64,000 bases of DNA from Tessaracoccus defluvii (GTDB lineage: Bacteria > Actinomycetota > Actinomycetes > Propionibacteriales > Propionibacteriaceae). Below are positions 45,160 through 54,404 of the stretch, one piece after another (positions within the stretch are counted from its first letter, which is position 1; the number at the start of each line of letters is the position of its first letter). The stretch lies in contig NZ_CP060789.1 in the NCBI RefSeq assembly GCF_014489575.1, positions 1,984,001-2,048,000 on the forward strand. The letters are read 5' to 3'. The notes beneath the pieces are model-generated. The model saw only the letters and a program-made list of their open reading frames with translations, ran no database searches and had not been told where the DNA came from. The translations under genes were made by a program, and so were the position numbers.

Positions 45160-46186
45160 AGTCCTTACCCTCCAGACGCAGCTTGCCCGCGGCCTTGGCC
45201 GCCGCCTCCGAGCCCGTCTCGATCAGGTCATCGAAGCTCACCACCTGGGCCTTGATGAAGCCCTTCTGGAAGTCCGTGTGGATCACACCGGCCGCCTCCG
45301 GGGCCGTCGCGCCCTTCTCGATCGTCCAGCCGCGCGCCTCCTTCGGGCCCGCCGTCAGGTAGCTCTGCAGTCCGAGGGTGTCGTAGCCGACGCGCGCCAG
45401 CACATCCAGGCCCGGATGCTCGACGCCCATCTCCGCAAGGAACTCGCGTGCCTCGTCCTCCTCCATCTCGACGAGCTCGGACTCGAACTTCGCGTCGAGG
45501 AAGATGGCCTCGCTGGGCGCGACGATGTCGCGCATCTTCTGCTTGAGCTCCTCGTTGGCGAGCTCGTCCTGGTCGCAGTTGAACACGTACAGGTACGGCT
45601 TCGCGGTCAGCAGGTGGAGTTCGTACAGCTCCTCGAGGTCGAGGCCGGCCGAGCGGACGCCGATCCCCTTCTCGAGCACGTCCTTGGCGGCTGCGAACGC
45701 GGCGGCCTTCGGCTGCGACTCCTTCTTGATCCGCGCCTCCTTCTCGATGCGCGGCAGCGCCTTCTCGACGGTGGCCAGATCGGCGAGGATCAGCTCGGTG
45801 GTGATGGTGTCGATGTCGTTGGCGGGGTCCACCTTGCCGTCGACGTGCGTGACGTCCTCGTCGGTGAAGACGCGGGTGACCTGGCAGATCGCGTCAGCCT
45901 CGCGGATGTTGGCGAGGAACGCGTTGCCCATGCCCTCACCCTGCGAGGCACCCTTCACGATGCCGGCGATGTCGACGAAGCTGACGGTGGCAGGCACGAT
46001 CCGCTCCGAGCCGAACACCTCGGCCAGCTTGGGGAGCCGCTCGTCGGGGACTCCGACGACGCCGACGTTGGGCTCGATCGTCGCGAACGGGTAGTTCGCC
46101 GCGAGCACGTCGTTGCGGGTCAGTGCATTGAACAGGGTCGACTTGCCGGCATTGGGGAGGCCGACGATTCCGATGGTGAGTGCCAC
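45113..46186 (-). CDS. ychF: YchF/OLA1-family ATPase
   Basis: A 357-residue Obg-related P-loop ATPase that binds ribosomes and modulates stress responses. The P-loop GIVGLPNAGKSTLFNALT is at the N-terminus, followed by switch-region FVDIAGIVKGASQGEGMGN and the NCDQDE variant of the base-recognition motif that makes the family prefer ATP. The TGS-like C-terminus ends in GDVVEFRFNI. GTG at 46186 gives the family start ALTIGIVG. The gene is intact even though its 3' end looks like the insertion site for the array of small genes to its left. Confidence 0.95.
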   Translation of the reverse strand: MALTIGIVGLPNAGKSTLFNALTRNDVLAANYPFATIEPNVGVVGVPDERLPKLAEVFGSERIVPATVSFVDIAGIVKGASQGEGMGNAFLANIREADAICQVTRVFTDEDVTHVDGKVDPANDIDTITTELILADLATVEKALPRIEKEARIKKESQPKAAAFAAAKDVLEKGIGVRSAGLDLEELYELHLLTAKPYLYVFNCDQDELANEELKQKMRDIVAPSEAIFLDAKFESELVEMEEDEAREFLAEMGVEHPGLDVLARVGYDTLGLQSYLTAGPKEARGWTIEKGATAPEAAGVIHTDFQKGFIKAQVVSFDDLIETGSEAAAKAAGKLRLEGKDYVMQDGDVVEFRFNI

Positions 46187-46304
46187 ACCGCGTGAGCTTA
46201 CCGGTCGCCCCCTGCGTCGGCCGAACCCGGACCCCGCCCCCCACCGCCCGCAGCACGCCAACCAGTCCACCTTTTGGGCAGAGTTGCGTCACTTAAATGC
46301 AACC

Positions 46305-46323
46305 AGTTAGGGTTGCCTAAGTC
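46305..46323. promoter_or_regulatory. DtxR/IdeR-type iron box
   Basis: AGTTAGGGTTGCCTAAGTC resembles the DtxR-family consensus TTAGGTTAGCCTAACCTAA in both arms (TTAGG and CCTAA). It lies 35-53 bases upstream of the siderophore-binding lipoprotein start, as expected for iron-dependent repression of the whole ABC operon. Confidence 0.7.
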
Positions 46324-46357
46324 GCGACCGACACCTTCCCCCTACGGAAAGACCACG

Positions 46358-47323
46358 ATGAAGCTCCACACCCGCTTCCTGGCAGCAACGGCCGCCGGTC
46401 TCCTGGCTCTGACGACCGCCTGCGGCGCCGGTGCCCCCACCGATCCCGCACCCGCCGGTTCCGAGACGCCCACCGAGACGATCACCGTCACCCACGCGCA
46501 GGGCACCGTCGAGTTGGACGGCCCGGCCAAGCGCATCGTCGTTCTCGACCACGGCTCGCTCGATACCGTCCGCGCCCTCGGTGCCTCCGACGCGGTGGTG
46601 GGCGTCGCGAAGGGCCAGTTCCTCTCCGACCCCGTCAAGGATTTCGCCGACGACACCACGTACGCCAACGTCGGCACCCTGCAGGAGCCCGACTTCGAGA
46701 AGATCGCGGCCCTCGAACCCGACCTGATCATCGCCGGCTTCCGCTCAGCCAAGCAGCAGCCCGAGCTGAACAAGATCGCTCCGACCGTCGACGTCACCTT
46801 CGCCTACGACAAGGGGTACTACGTCGGCGTCGAGTACGCCACGAACATCATCGCCGAAGCACTCGGCAAGCAGGACGAGGCCGCGGTCCAGCTCAAGGAA
46901 CTCGAGGACGCGATCGCCGAAGCGAAGGGCAAGGTCGACCCGGGCAAGAACGCCATGGTCCTGATGACCTCCGGCGGCAAGGTCTCGGTGCACGGCACCA
47001 ACTCACGCTACGGCGTCCTCTTCAACGACCTCGGCATCGAGCCGACGATCTCCGACGTCGAGGCCGAGGCCCACGGCGACGCGATCTCGTTCGAGGCCAT
47101 TCAGCAGGCCAACCCCGACATCATGTTCGTCGTCGACCGCGACTCCGCCGTCGGGCAGGAGGGTGCCGCCGCCCAGGAGGTCCTCGACAACGAGCTCATC
47201 GCCAGCACCACGGCATGGGCGAACCAGGACGTCGTGTACCTCGACGGCGCCCGCTGGTACATCCTCATCCACGGCGTCGACAACGCCGTCGAGATGATGA
47301 AGGACGTGTCGGAGGGGTTGTGA
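46358..47323 (+). CDS. Siderophore ABC transporter, substrate-binding lipoprotein
   Basis: A 321-residue periplasmic-binding-protein-type lipoprotein. Signal peptide with lipobox LLALTTAC (Cys at about residue 21), then a Pro/Thr linker and the class III binding fold: KRIVVLDHGSLDTVRALGAS, LEPDLIIAGFRSAKQQ and the long connecting helix. It resembles YclQ/FatB-type catechol-siderophore (petrobactin-like) receptors. ATG at 46358 starts the signal peptide; an earlier in-frame start is rejected because it would overlap the iron box. First gene of a four-gene operon; stop overlaps the next start (GTGA). Confidence 0.92.
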   Translation: MKLHTRFLAATAAGLLALTTACGAGAPTDPAPAGSETPTETITVTHAQGTVELDGPAKRIVVLDHGSLDTVRALGASDAVVGVAKGQFLSDPVKDFADDTTYANVGTLQEPDFEKIAALEPDLIIAGFRSAKQQPELNKIAPTVDVTFAYDKGYYVGVEYATNIIAEALGKQDEAAVQLKELEDAIAEAKGKVDPGKNAMVLMTSGGKVSVHGTNSRYGVLFNDLGIEPTISDVEAEAHGDAISFEAIQQANPDIMFVVDRDSAVGQEGAAAQEVLDNELIASTTAWANQDVVYLDGARWYILIHGVDNAVEMMKDVSEGL

Positions 47324-48345
47324 CCACCACAGCATCTCCCCTCGCACGACCGTCGGCCAGGCCCGCCGGGCGCCCCCTCAGCTGGGGCCTGCTCGGCGGG
47401 CTGGCCGCACTTCTGGTGTTGGCGACCGTTTCCCTGTTCGTCGGGGTCGCAGACCTCTCCCCTCTCGACTTCCTGAGCGGGCAGGCGACCGATCAGCAGC
47501 AGCTCAACCTGTTCGCCTACCGGATCCCGCGCACCGCCGCGGTCCTTCTGGCAGGGGCCGCCCTGGCACTGTCGGGGCTGCTGATGCAGTTGCTGGTCCG
47601 CAACCGCTTCGTCGAGCCCGGAACCGTCGGCACGACCGAGTCGGCCGGCGTCGGCATCCTGATCGCCGTGATGGTGTTCCCGTCGGCCCCGCTGATCGTG
47701 AAGATGGCGATCGCGGTGGTCACGGCCCTGATCGGCACCGCGGTCTTCATCCGACTGATCCGGGCGCTGCCGCCGCGGGCCCCGATCGTCGCGGTCCCGC
47801 TGGTCGGCATCATGCTGGCCGGTGTCATCTCGGCAGGAACCACGTTCGTGGCCTACCAGTTCGACCTGCTGCAGAGCCTCGGCATCTGGATGCAGGGCGA
47901 CTTCTCCGGGGTCCTGCGCGGCCGCTACGAGCTGCTGTGGATCCTCGGCGCCATCGGCCTTGTGCTGTGGGTCTTCGCCGACCGCTTCACGGTGGCGTCG
48001 CTGGGCGAGGAGCAGGCGACATCACTCGGCCTGTCCTACACGGCGACGCTGAACCTGGGCCTTGCGCTCGTAGCTGTCGCCTCCGCCGTCACACTCGTCG
48101 TGGTCGGCGCGATCGGCTTCGTCGGCCTGATCATCCCCAACCTGATCACCATGTGGCGGGGCGACAACCTGCGCCACAACATCGGCCTGACGGCGATCGC
48201 CGGTTCACTGTTCGTCCTGGTCTGCGACCTGCTCGCCCGCACCGTCAACTTCCCCTACGAGATCCCGGTCGGCACCATCTCCGGGGTGCTGGGCGGCGTC
48301 ATCTTCCTCGTCCTCCTGCTCACGGGAAGGATGAAGACCCGATGA
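47320..48345 (+). CDS. Siderophore ABC transporter permease (FecCD family, first)
   Basis: A 341-residue FecCD-type permease with about nine membrane segments. Typical motifs: RIPRTAAVLLAGAALALSGLLMQLLVRN, EPGTVGTTESAG, and GAIGFVGLIIPNLITMWRG, the loop that contacts the ATPase. GTG at 47320 overlaps the preceding stop, and its own stop overlaps the next ATG. Pairs with the second permease as a heterodimer in the inner membrane. Confidence 0.92.
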   Translation: MTTTASPLARPSARPAGRPLSWGLLGGLAALLVLATVSLFVGVADLSPLDFLSGQATDQQQLNLFAYRIPRTAAVLLAGAALALSGLLMQLLVRNRFVEPGTVGTTESAGVGILIAVMVFPSAPLIVKMAIAVVTALIGTAVFIRLIRALPPRAPIVAVPLVGIMLAGVISAGTTFVAYQFDLLQSLGIWMQGDFSGVLRGRYELLWILGAIGLVLWVFADRFTVASLGEEQATSLGLSYTATLNLGLALVAVASAVTLVVVGAIGFVGLIIPNLITMWRGDNLRHNIGLTAIAGSLFVLVCDLLARTVNFPYEIPVGTISGVLGGVIFLVLLLTGRMKTR

Positions 48346-49337
48346 GCGCCGTCGCCACCGCGCCCCTCGCCCCCACCAGGCGAGGGCTCGCCCCCCACAC
48401 CAGACTGTGGATCGCCCTGGCCGCCTGTGTCCTGGCGTGCCTGGCCTTCCTGACGATCAACGCCACGGGATCACTGGACTTCGTCCTCGCGTTCCGAGGC
48501 CGCAAGGTGCTCGCGATGGTGCTCGTCGGCTGGGCCACCGGCGTCGCGACGGTGGCCTTCCAGACCGTGACGAACAACCGTCTGCTCACCCCGTCGATCC
48601 TCGGCCTCGACGCCCTGTACGCGTTCATCCAGACGATGCTGGTGTTCCTCCTCGGCGTCAGCTTCGTCGGCACCATCGGCCCCTATGCCATGTTCGCCAT
48701 CAGTATCGTGCTGATGCTCGCCTCCACCATGGCGCTGACGGGCCTGCTGTTCGGCCGCAAGGGCCGCTCCGTCTACCTCGTCGTCCTCGCCGGCCTGGTT
48801 CTCGGCTCGATCCTGCGCTCGCTGTCGTCACTCATCTCGCGGGTCCTCGACCCGGTGAGCTACCTGGTACTGCAGGGCAACCTGTTCGCCTCCTTCAATG
48901 CCGTCAACCCCGAGCTGATCGGCCTGAGCGCCGTCGTCGTGGCCGTCTGCAGCTGGTGGCTGTGGCGACAGCGCCACACGCTCGACGTGCTGACCCTCGG
49001 CCGCGAGTCGTCCATCAGCCTGGGCGTCGACCATCAGCGCACCGTCCGCGCGGTGCTGCTCGTCTCCACGCTGCTCGTGTGCGTCTCGACCGCCCTCGTC
49101 GGGCCCATCACGTTCCTCGGCCTCATCGTCGCGGCCATCGCCTACCAGGTCGCGGGCAACGGTAAACACGCGGACACGCTGCCGATGGCGGGCCTCCTCG
49201 GCGTCGGCGTCATCGTCGGCGGCCAGGCGATCCTCGAACAGGTCTTCGGGTTGGGCACCGTCTTGTCCGTCATCATCGAATTCGCCGGAGGCATCGCCTT
49301 CATCTGGCTCGTCATCCGAAAGGTGTCCCGCTCATGA
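48342..49337 (+). CDS. Siderophore ABC transporter permease (FecCD family, second)
   Basis: A 331-residue FecCD-type permease with about nine membrane segments: RKVLAMVLVGWATGVATVAF, QTVTNNRLLTPSILGLDALY, and the ATPase-contact loop ALVGPITFLGLIVAAIAYQ. Sequence features (TNNRLLTPS) match YclO/FatC-type partners. ATG at 48342 overlaps the upstream stop and the stop overlaps the ATPase start, so the four genes are tightly coupled. Confidence 0.92.
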   Translation: MSAVATAPLAPTRRGLAPHTRLWIALAACVLACLAFLTINATGSLDFVLAFRGRKVLAMVLVGWATGVATVAFQTVTNNRLLTPSILGLDALYAFIQTMLVFLLGVSFVGTIGPYAMFAISIVLMLASTMALTGLLFGRKGRSVYLVVLAGLVLGSILRSLSSLISRVLDPVSYLVLQGNLFASFNAVNPELIGLSAVVVAVCSWWLWRQRHTLDVLTLGRESSISLGVDHQRTVRAVLLVSTLLVCVSTALVGPITFLGLIVAAIAYQVAGNGKHADTLPMAGLLGVGVIVGGQAILEQVFGLGTVLSVIIEFAGGIAFIWLVIRKVSRS

Positions 49338-50206
49338 TCGAAGTCAAGGAAGTCACCAAGCGCTACGGCCGCACGGTCGTCGTGGACGATGTGTCGGTGT
49401 CGCTGCCGACCGGCGGCGTGACGGCGATCGTCGGGGCCAACGGCGCGGGCAAGTCGACCCTCTTGTCGATCATCGCGCGTCTCCTCGCGTCCGACGGCGG
49501 CAGCGTCAACGTCGGCGGCCTCGACATCGAGAAGGCGGACTCCCGCGAGTTGGCCCGGCGCCTCGCCATCCTGCGCCAGAGCAACGACCTCAACTCGCGC
49601 CTGACGGTGCAGGATCTCGTCACGTTCGGCCGCTACCCGCACAGCGGCGGACGTCTCGGCCCCACGGACCACGGGGCGATCGATCAGGCGATCGGGTGGA
49701 TGAATCTGGAGGACCTGCGCGACCGGTTCCTCGACGAGATGAGTGGCGGCCAGCGGCAGCGTGCCTTCGTCGCCATGGTGCTCGCGCAGGACACCGAGTA
49801 CGTGCTGCTCGACGAGCCGCTGAACAACCTCGACGTGTCGCACTCGCACGCGATGCTGCAGACGCTGCGCCGGGCCGCGGATGAGTTGGGCAAGACGATC
49901 GTGATCGTCGTCCACGACATCAACTACGCGTCCTGCTGGGCCGACCGGATCGTCGCCATGAAGGACGGCAGGGTCCACGCGATCGGCACGCCGTCGGAGA
50001 TCGTCCAGCGAGACCTGCTGCGGGAGGTGTTCGACCTGGACATCGAGGTCGCCGAGTTCCGCGGCCGCCGCATCGCGCACTTCTATCTGCCGGTGCCGAT
50101 GTGCGGCCACTGCAACCGGTCCACCAACGACGGCTGCTGCCTCGACGGCTCACCGCACGTCGAGGGCCCGGTGCCGCTGACGCTCAGCCTGCCGACGGCG
50201 GTCTAG
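49334..50206 (+). CDS. Siderophore ABC transporter ATPase
   Basis: A 290-residue FecE/YclP-type ATPase. Walker A GANGAGKSTLL, Q-loop LRQSNDLNSRLT, signature MSGGQRQRAFVAM, Walker B YVLLDEPLNNLD and the switch His in VVHDINYA are all present. Unusually, the C-terminus carries an extension of about 45 residues with MCGHCNRSTNDGCCLDG, a cluster of four Cys and a His not normal for the family, which might bind iron or zinc. Last gene of the operon; a convergent peptidase gene ends 8 bases away. Confidence 0.92.
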   Translation: MIEVKEVTKRYGRTVVVDDVSVSLPTGGVTAIVGANGAGKSTLLSIIARLLASDGGSVNVGGLDIEKADSRELARRLAILRQSNDLNSRLTVQDLVTFGRYPHSGGRLGPTDHGAIDQAIGWMNLEDLRDRFLDEMSGGQRQRAFVAMVLAQDTEYVLLDEPLNNLDVSHSHAMLQTLRRAADELGKTIVIVVHDINYASCWADRIVAMKDGRVHAIGTPSEIVQRDLLREVFDLDIEVAEFRGRRIAHFYLPVPMCGHCNRSTNDGCCLDGSPHVEGPVPLTLSLPTAV

Positions 50207-50213
50207 GACCGGC

Positions 50214-51476
50214 TCAGCCGATCCAGTAGGCGCCCATCGCCCTGGCCAGGAACCACGGGTCGTCCACGCCGCACAGTTCCCTGGCCGAGTGCATGCTCAG
50301 CAGGCCCGCTCCGACGTCGACCGTCGTGATGCCTAGCCGCGTCGCCGTGATCGGGCCGATCGTCGACCCGCACGGCACGGCGTTGTTCGACACGAACGGC
50401 TGCGTCGGCACCCCGGCCGCGTCGCAGGCACGCAGCCAGATCGCTGCGCCGACGGCGTCCGTCGCGTAGCGCTGGTTCGCGTTGATCTTCAGCAGCGGCC
50501 CGCGGTTGGGCAGCGGCTTGTTCATCGGATCGTGGTGGCCCGGGTAGTTCGGGTGGACGACGTGGCCACAGTCCGCCGACACGCAACTGGACCTGGCGAA
50601 CATGGCCCGCGTCCCGTCGAGGTCCAGCCCGTAGCCGGCCGCCAGCCGCTCGAGGACGTCCTGCAGCAGGGGGCCTCCGGCGCCGGTGGTGGTGTCGGAG
50701 CCGACCTCCTCGTGGTCGAAGGCGGCGAAGATCGCGACGTCGCCGCCCACCTCGAGGCTCTCGAACGCCGTCAGCGCCGCGTGGGTGCTCAGCAGGTTGT
50801 CGAGCCGGCCGGAGGCGAAGAACTCGCCCTCGACGCCGATCACGGCGGGGAGCTGCGTGTCGAACAGCGTGAGGTCGTGGAACGCGACGTCGGCGGCGTC
50901 GATGCCGGCCAGACCGCAGAGGTGCTCGATGAGCGGCTGCCGCAGGTCGATCGCGAGGATCGGCTGGGTGCTGGTCTGTCGGTCGAGCTTGAGCGCGTCG
51001 TTGGCGGTGCGGTCCAGGTGGATCGCGAGCTGCGGGATGCGGGCGATCGCGCCGGTCCGCACGAGGTGGGAGGCGCCGTCGCGGGTGACGATCCGGCCGG
51101 CGACCCCGAGGTCACGGTCGAGCCACGAGTTGATCAGCGGCCCGCCGTAGACCTCGACGCCGAGCTGCGTCCAGCCGGCGCTGCGCGGCAGGTCGCCCGG
51201 CTTCACCTTGAACGACGGCGAATCGGTGTGGGTGCCGACGATCCGGAAGCCCGCCTCCTCGGTCAGCGTCTCGGGCGCCACCCATGCCACGACGGCGCCG
51301 TCGCGGATGAGGAAGCGGCGTCCGCCCGGCTCGCCGAAGGGGCGCCTCGGGTCGACCTGCTCGAATCCGGCCTGCTTCAGCCGGGCCGCGAGCTGGTCGG
51401 CGGCGTGGTAGCTGGTGGGCGAGGCGGCGACGAAGTCGGCGAGGTCATCGATGTGGTTCTGGGCGGAGTCGAGCAT
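50214..51476 (-). CDS. M18-family aminopeptidase
   Basis: A 420-residue cytoplasmic zinc aminopeptidase of the aspartyl-aminopeptidase family (M18, ApeB-like). Metal ligands and catalytic residues are visible: GTHTDSPSFKVKP (His, Asp), SGRLDNLLSTHAAL (Asp), FAAFDHEEVGSDTTTGAGG (Glu-Glu) and LSMHSARELCG (His). Length is normal for the family. It trims N-terminal acidic or other residues from peptides. ATG at 51476 is followed by the family's helical start. Confidence 0.93.
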   Translation of the reverse strand: MLDSAQNHIDDLADFVAASPTSYHAADQLAARLKQAGFEQVDPRRPFGEPGGRRFLIRDGAVVAWVAPETLTEEAGFRIVGTHTDSPSFKVKPGDLPRSAGWTQLGVEVYGGPLINSWLDRDLGVAGRIVTRDGASHLVRTGAIARIPQLAIHLDRTANDALKLDRQTSTQPILAIDLRQPLIEHLCGLAGIDAADVAFHDLTLFDTQLPAVIGVEGEFFASGRLDNLLSTHAALTAFESLEVGGDVAIFAAFDHEEVGSDTTTGAGGPLLQDVLERLAAGYGLDLDGTRAMFARSSCVSADCGHVVHPNYPGHHDPMNKPLPNRGPLLKINANQRYATDAVGAAIWLRACDAAGVPTQPFVSNNAVPCGSTIGPITATRLGITTVDVGAGLLSMHSARELCGVDDPWFLARAMGAYWIG

Positions 51477-51565
51477 GCCCCTCAGGCTAGCCCAGCCCTC
51501 CGGCGGCCCCCGTCCGGCTCCCGGCGGCCAGCCTCCGCGAAACTGTCGGAGGGCTCTGGTGTGCT

Positions 51566-53091
51566 GTGGCCATGGAAGCTTCCGAGGTTCTGCTCATCCT
51601 CCTGGCGCTCGTGCTGGGCGCCGTCGCCGGCTACGTGCTGGGCCGCCGCACCGCGTCGCCTTCGCCGCAGAGCGACGGAGACAGGCTGGCTCTCACCGAC
51701 GCCCGCCAGGACGCGGCCACCGCCCGCGCTGAGGCGAGCCGTGCCCGCGAGGAGGCCGCGCTGACGAAGGCCGAGGTGGCGCAGATCCTGGCCGAGAAGT
51801 CGGAGCTGCGGACGGCGGCCGCCGAGGCCCAGCGCGTCACGGCCGAGGCACAGGCCGAGACCGCCCGGGTCCGGGCGCAGGTGGCGGCCGCCATGGCGGA
51901 GCGCGATGCGGCGATCGAGCGGGCCACCGAGCAGGCCGCCGACAGGGAGAGCCTCGTCGCACAGTTCCGGCTCCTGTCGGCCCAGACCCTCGAGAAGCAG
52001 CAGCAGGCGGCCGAGCAGGCCACCGAGCAGCGGTTCAAGGCCACCGAGCACCTGGTGAGCCCTCTGGCCGACGGGCTGCGGCAGATGCAGGAGAAGCTGC
52101 ACCAGGTGGAGACGGAGCGGGCGAGGATGTCGGCGGAGCTGGGCGAGCAGGTCAGCACGCTGCGGCTCTCCGGCGAGGCGATCCGCCGCGAGACGCTGAG
52201 CCTCAGCAACGCGCTGCGCACCCCGCAGGTGCGCGGCTCCTGGGGCGAGTCGAGCCTCAAGCGCATCGTCGAGATCTCGGGCCTGGTGGAACGCTGCGAC
52301 TTCGACACGCAGACCACCTACACCACCGATGAGGGCCGGTTCCGCCCGGATCTGCGGGTCAATCTGCCGGCAGGCAAGGTGATCTTCGTCGACTCGAAGG
52401 TGCCGCTGGCCGCCGTCCTGGAGGCGTACAACACTGAGGACGAGGCGGCCCAGCGGACGCACCTACAGACGTTCGCCCGGCACGTCCGCACCCACATCGA
52501 CCAGCTGGCCGACAAGAACTACTGGCAGCTCGACCTCGGATCCCCGAGTTCGTCGTGCTGTACCTGCCCAGCGACGAGGTCTACCGGCTCGCCCTGGAAC
52601 AGGCTCCCGACCTACACGACTACGCCACCCGCCGCCACGTCGTGCTCGCCTCCCCCGGGCTGCTCATCCCGCAACTGCAGATCGTCGCGAACGGCTGGAA
52701 ACAGGTGGCGGTCACGGAGACCGCCGCGGAGGTCTCCAAGCTGGGCCGCGAGCTGTACGAGCGCCTCGTCACGCTGGGCAACCACTTCGACAAGCTCGGC
52801 CGGTCGCTGGGCAGCGCAGTCGGCCACTACAACAAGGCCGTCGGCGCCGTCGAGACCCGCGTCATGGTCTCCGCCCGCCGCTTCCGCGACCTGGGCGTCA
52901 CTACCGACGACCTGCCGGGGCTGTCGCCGGTGACGGAGTCGGCGCGCGAGGCCGCCGTGCCGGAGATGCTCAACTACCAGGATCTGCGCGAGCTCTCGGG
53001 TGGCCTCTTCCATGACGAGCCGACGCCCCTTGACCCGCTGACCACCCAGCGGAAGGTCACCCCGCGGGCCGAGGCAGGTGGCGCCTCCTGA
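51566..53091 (+). pseudogene. rmuC: DNA recombination protein RmuC, one frameshift
   Basis: RmuC limits inversions and rearrangements between short repeats. About 508 residues joined. The N-terminus has one membrane segment (VLLILLALVLGAVAGYVLG), then a long Ala/Glu/Arg coiled coil, then the nuclease-like domain: RGSWGESSLKRIVEISGLVE, RPDLRVNLPAGKVIFVDSKVPL. Near 52543 one base is missing and the second frame continues LYLPSDEVYRLALEQ to the stop at 53091. Start taken as GTG at 51566; ATG at 51572 is equally possible. A restored base gives a normal protein, so an assembly indel is likely. Confidence 0.85.
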
Positions 53092-53135
53092 ACGTGCCTT
53101 GGCTGGGCCCGGTCGGTGGCGTCACAATGGGCGAC

Positions 53136-54401
53136 ATGTCCACGCTCACCGACCTGGCCGCAATGATCCCCGACGCCGTCGTCCGGCTCCAGGGGATCGT
53201 CCGCCGCACCCCCGTCCAGCTCGACGAGCGCCTCACCGACGCGACCGGCTCCGAGATCTGGCTCAAGCGCGAGGACCTGCAGCCCGTGCGCTCCTACAAG
53301 TTGCGCGGCGCCTACAACCTCATGGCCCAGCTCGATGAGGCGGAACGCGAGGCCGGCGTCGTCTGCGCCTCGGCCGGAAACCACGGCCAGGGCGTGGCCT
53401 ACTCGGCCGCGGCGCTGGGGATCAAGGCCACCGTCGTCGTCCCGCACACCACGCCCCGTCAGAAGCGCCAGCGGATCGTCGCGCTCGGCCAGGGGCAGGT
53501 CGAGCTCGTGCTCCACGGCACCACCTACGACGAGGCCTCCGACGAGGCGTCACGCCTGGCCGCCGAGGGCAAGGTCCTTGTCCCCGCCTTCAACGACGCG
53601 CGGACGGCGGCCGGGCAGGCCACCCTGGTGGTGGAGGCCTTCGAGCAGCTCGGCTTCGTCCCCGACGTCGTGGTGATCCCGATCGGCGGCGGCGGCCTGG
53701 TGTCCGGCGCCTCGGCCTGGCTGCGCGAGAACCACCCGGACGTGCGGATCATCGGCGTCGAACCCGACGGCGCCCCGTGCGTCGCCGCGGCCATCTCGGC
53801 GGGCCGCCCCGTCACACTGCACGACATCGACACGTTCGTCGACGGCGCCGCTGTCCGCCGGGTGGGCGAATTCACGTTCGACGCGATCCGCGAGGCCCGC
53901 ATCGAGCTGGTCCGGGTCCCCGAGGGGCAGATCTGCACCGAGATGCTCGACATGTACCAGACCGACGGCATCATCACCGAGCCGGCCGGCGCGCTCGCCT
54001 CCGCGGCCCTGCCCACCGGCGGCGTCGGGCCCCGCGTCCAGATCCACGCCGGCTCCCGGGTGCTGGTGATCGTCTCCGGAGGCAACAATGACGTCTCCCG
54101 CTACGCGGAGATCGTCGAGCGCTCACTCATCCACGAGGGCAGGAAGCGGTACTTCCTGGTGGACTTCCCGCAGCGCCCTGGCGCGCTGCGCACATTCCTC
54201 GACTCGGTGCTCGGCCCCGAGGACGACATCACGTACTTCGAATACGTCAAGCGCAGCAACCGCGAGACGGGGCCTGCGCTGGTCGGCGTCGAACTCGGCA
54301 CGCCGGGCGACTACCAGTTCCTGCTGCAGCGCATCGACGAGTGCGGCATGCAGGCAGAAGAGGTCGCCTACGACAGCCCGTTCTTCCAGTTCCTGACGTG
54401 A
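53136..54401 (+). CDS. ilvA: Threonine ammonia-lyase (threonine dehydratase)
   Basis: A 421-residue PLP enzyme converting threonine to 2-oxobutanoate, the first step of isoleucine synthesis. PLP lysine in RSYKLRGAYN, ASAGNHGQGVAYSA loop, and the phosphate-binding PIGGGGLVSG. A C-terminal ACT-like regulatory segment (YFLVDFPQRPGALRTFL) fits the allosteric, biosynthetic form with one such domain, the short actinobacterial type. ATG at 53136 or 53127 could be the start; neither has a strong ribosome site. The gene ends 3 bases from the convergent ispH stop. Confidence 0.93.
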   Translation: MSTLTDLAAMIPDAVVRLQGIVRRTPVQLDERLTDATGSEIWLKREDLQPVRSYKLRGAYNLMAQLDEAEREAGVVCASAGNHGQGVAYSAAALGIKATVVVPHTTPRQKRQRIVALGQGQVELVLHGTTYDEASDEASRLAAEGKVLVPAFNDARTAAGQATLVVEAFEQLGFVPDVVVIPIGGGGLVSGASAWLRENHPDVRIIGVEPDGAPCVAAAISAGRPVTLHDIDTFVDGAAVRRVGEFTFDAIREARIELVRVPEGQICTEMLDMYQTDGIITEPAGALASAALPTGGVGPRVQIHAGSRVLVIVSGGNNDVSRYAEIVERSLIHEGRKRYFLVDFPQRPGALRTFLDSVLGPEDDITYFEYVKRSNRETGPALVGVELGTPGDYQFLLQRIDECGMQAEEVAYDSPFFQFLT

Positions 54402-54404
54402 TCC

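Noticed and set aside
50532..51764. A 410-codon plus-strand open frame opposite the M18 peptidase
   Set aside because: Antisense shadow; the metal ligands of the peptidase fix the coding strand.
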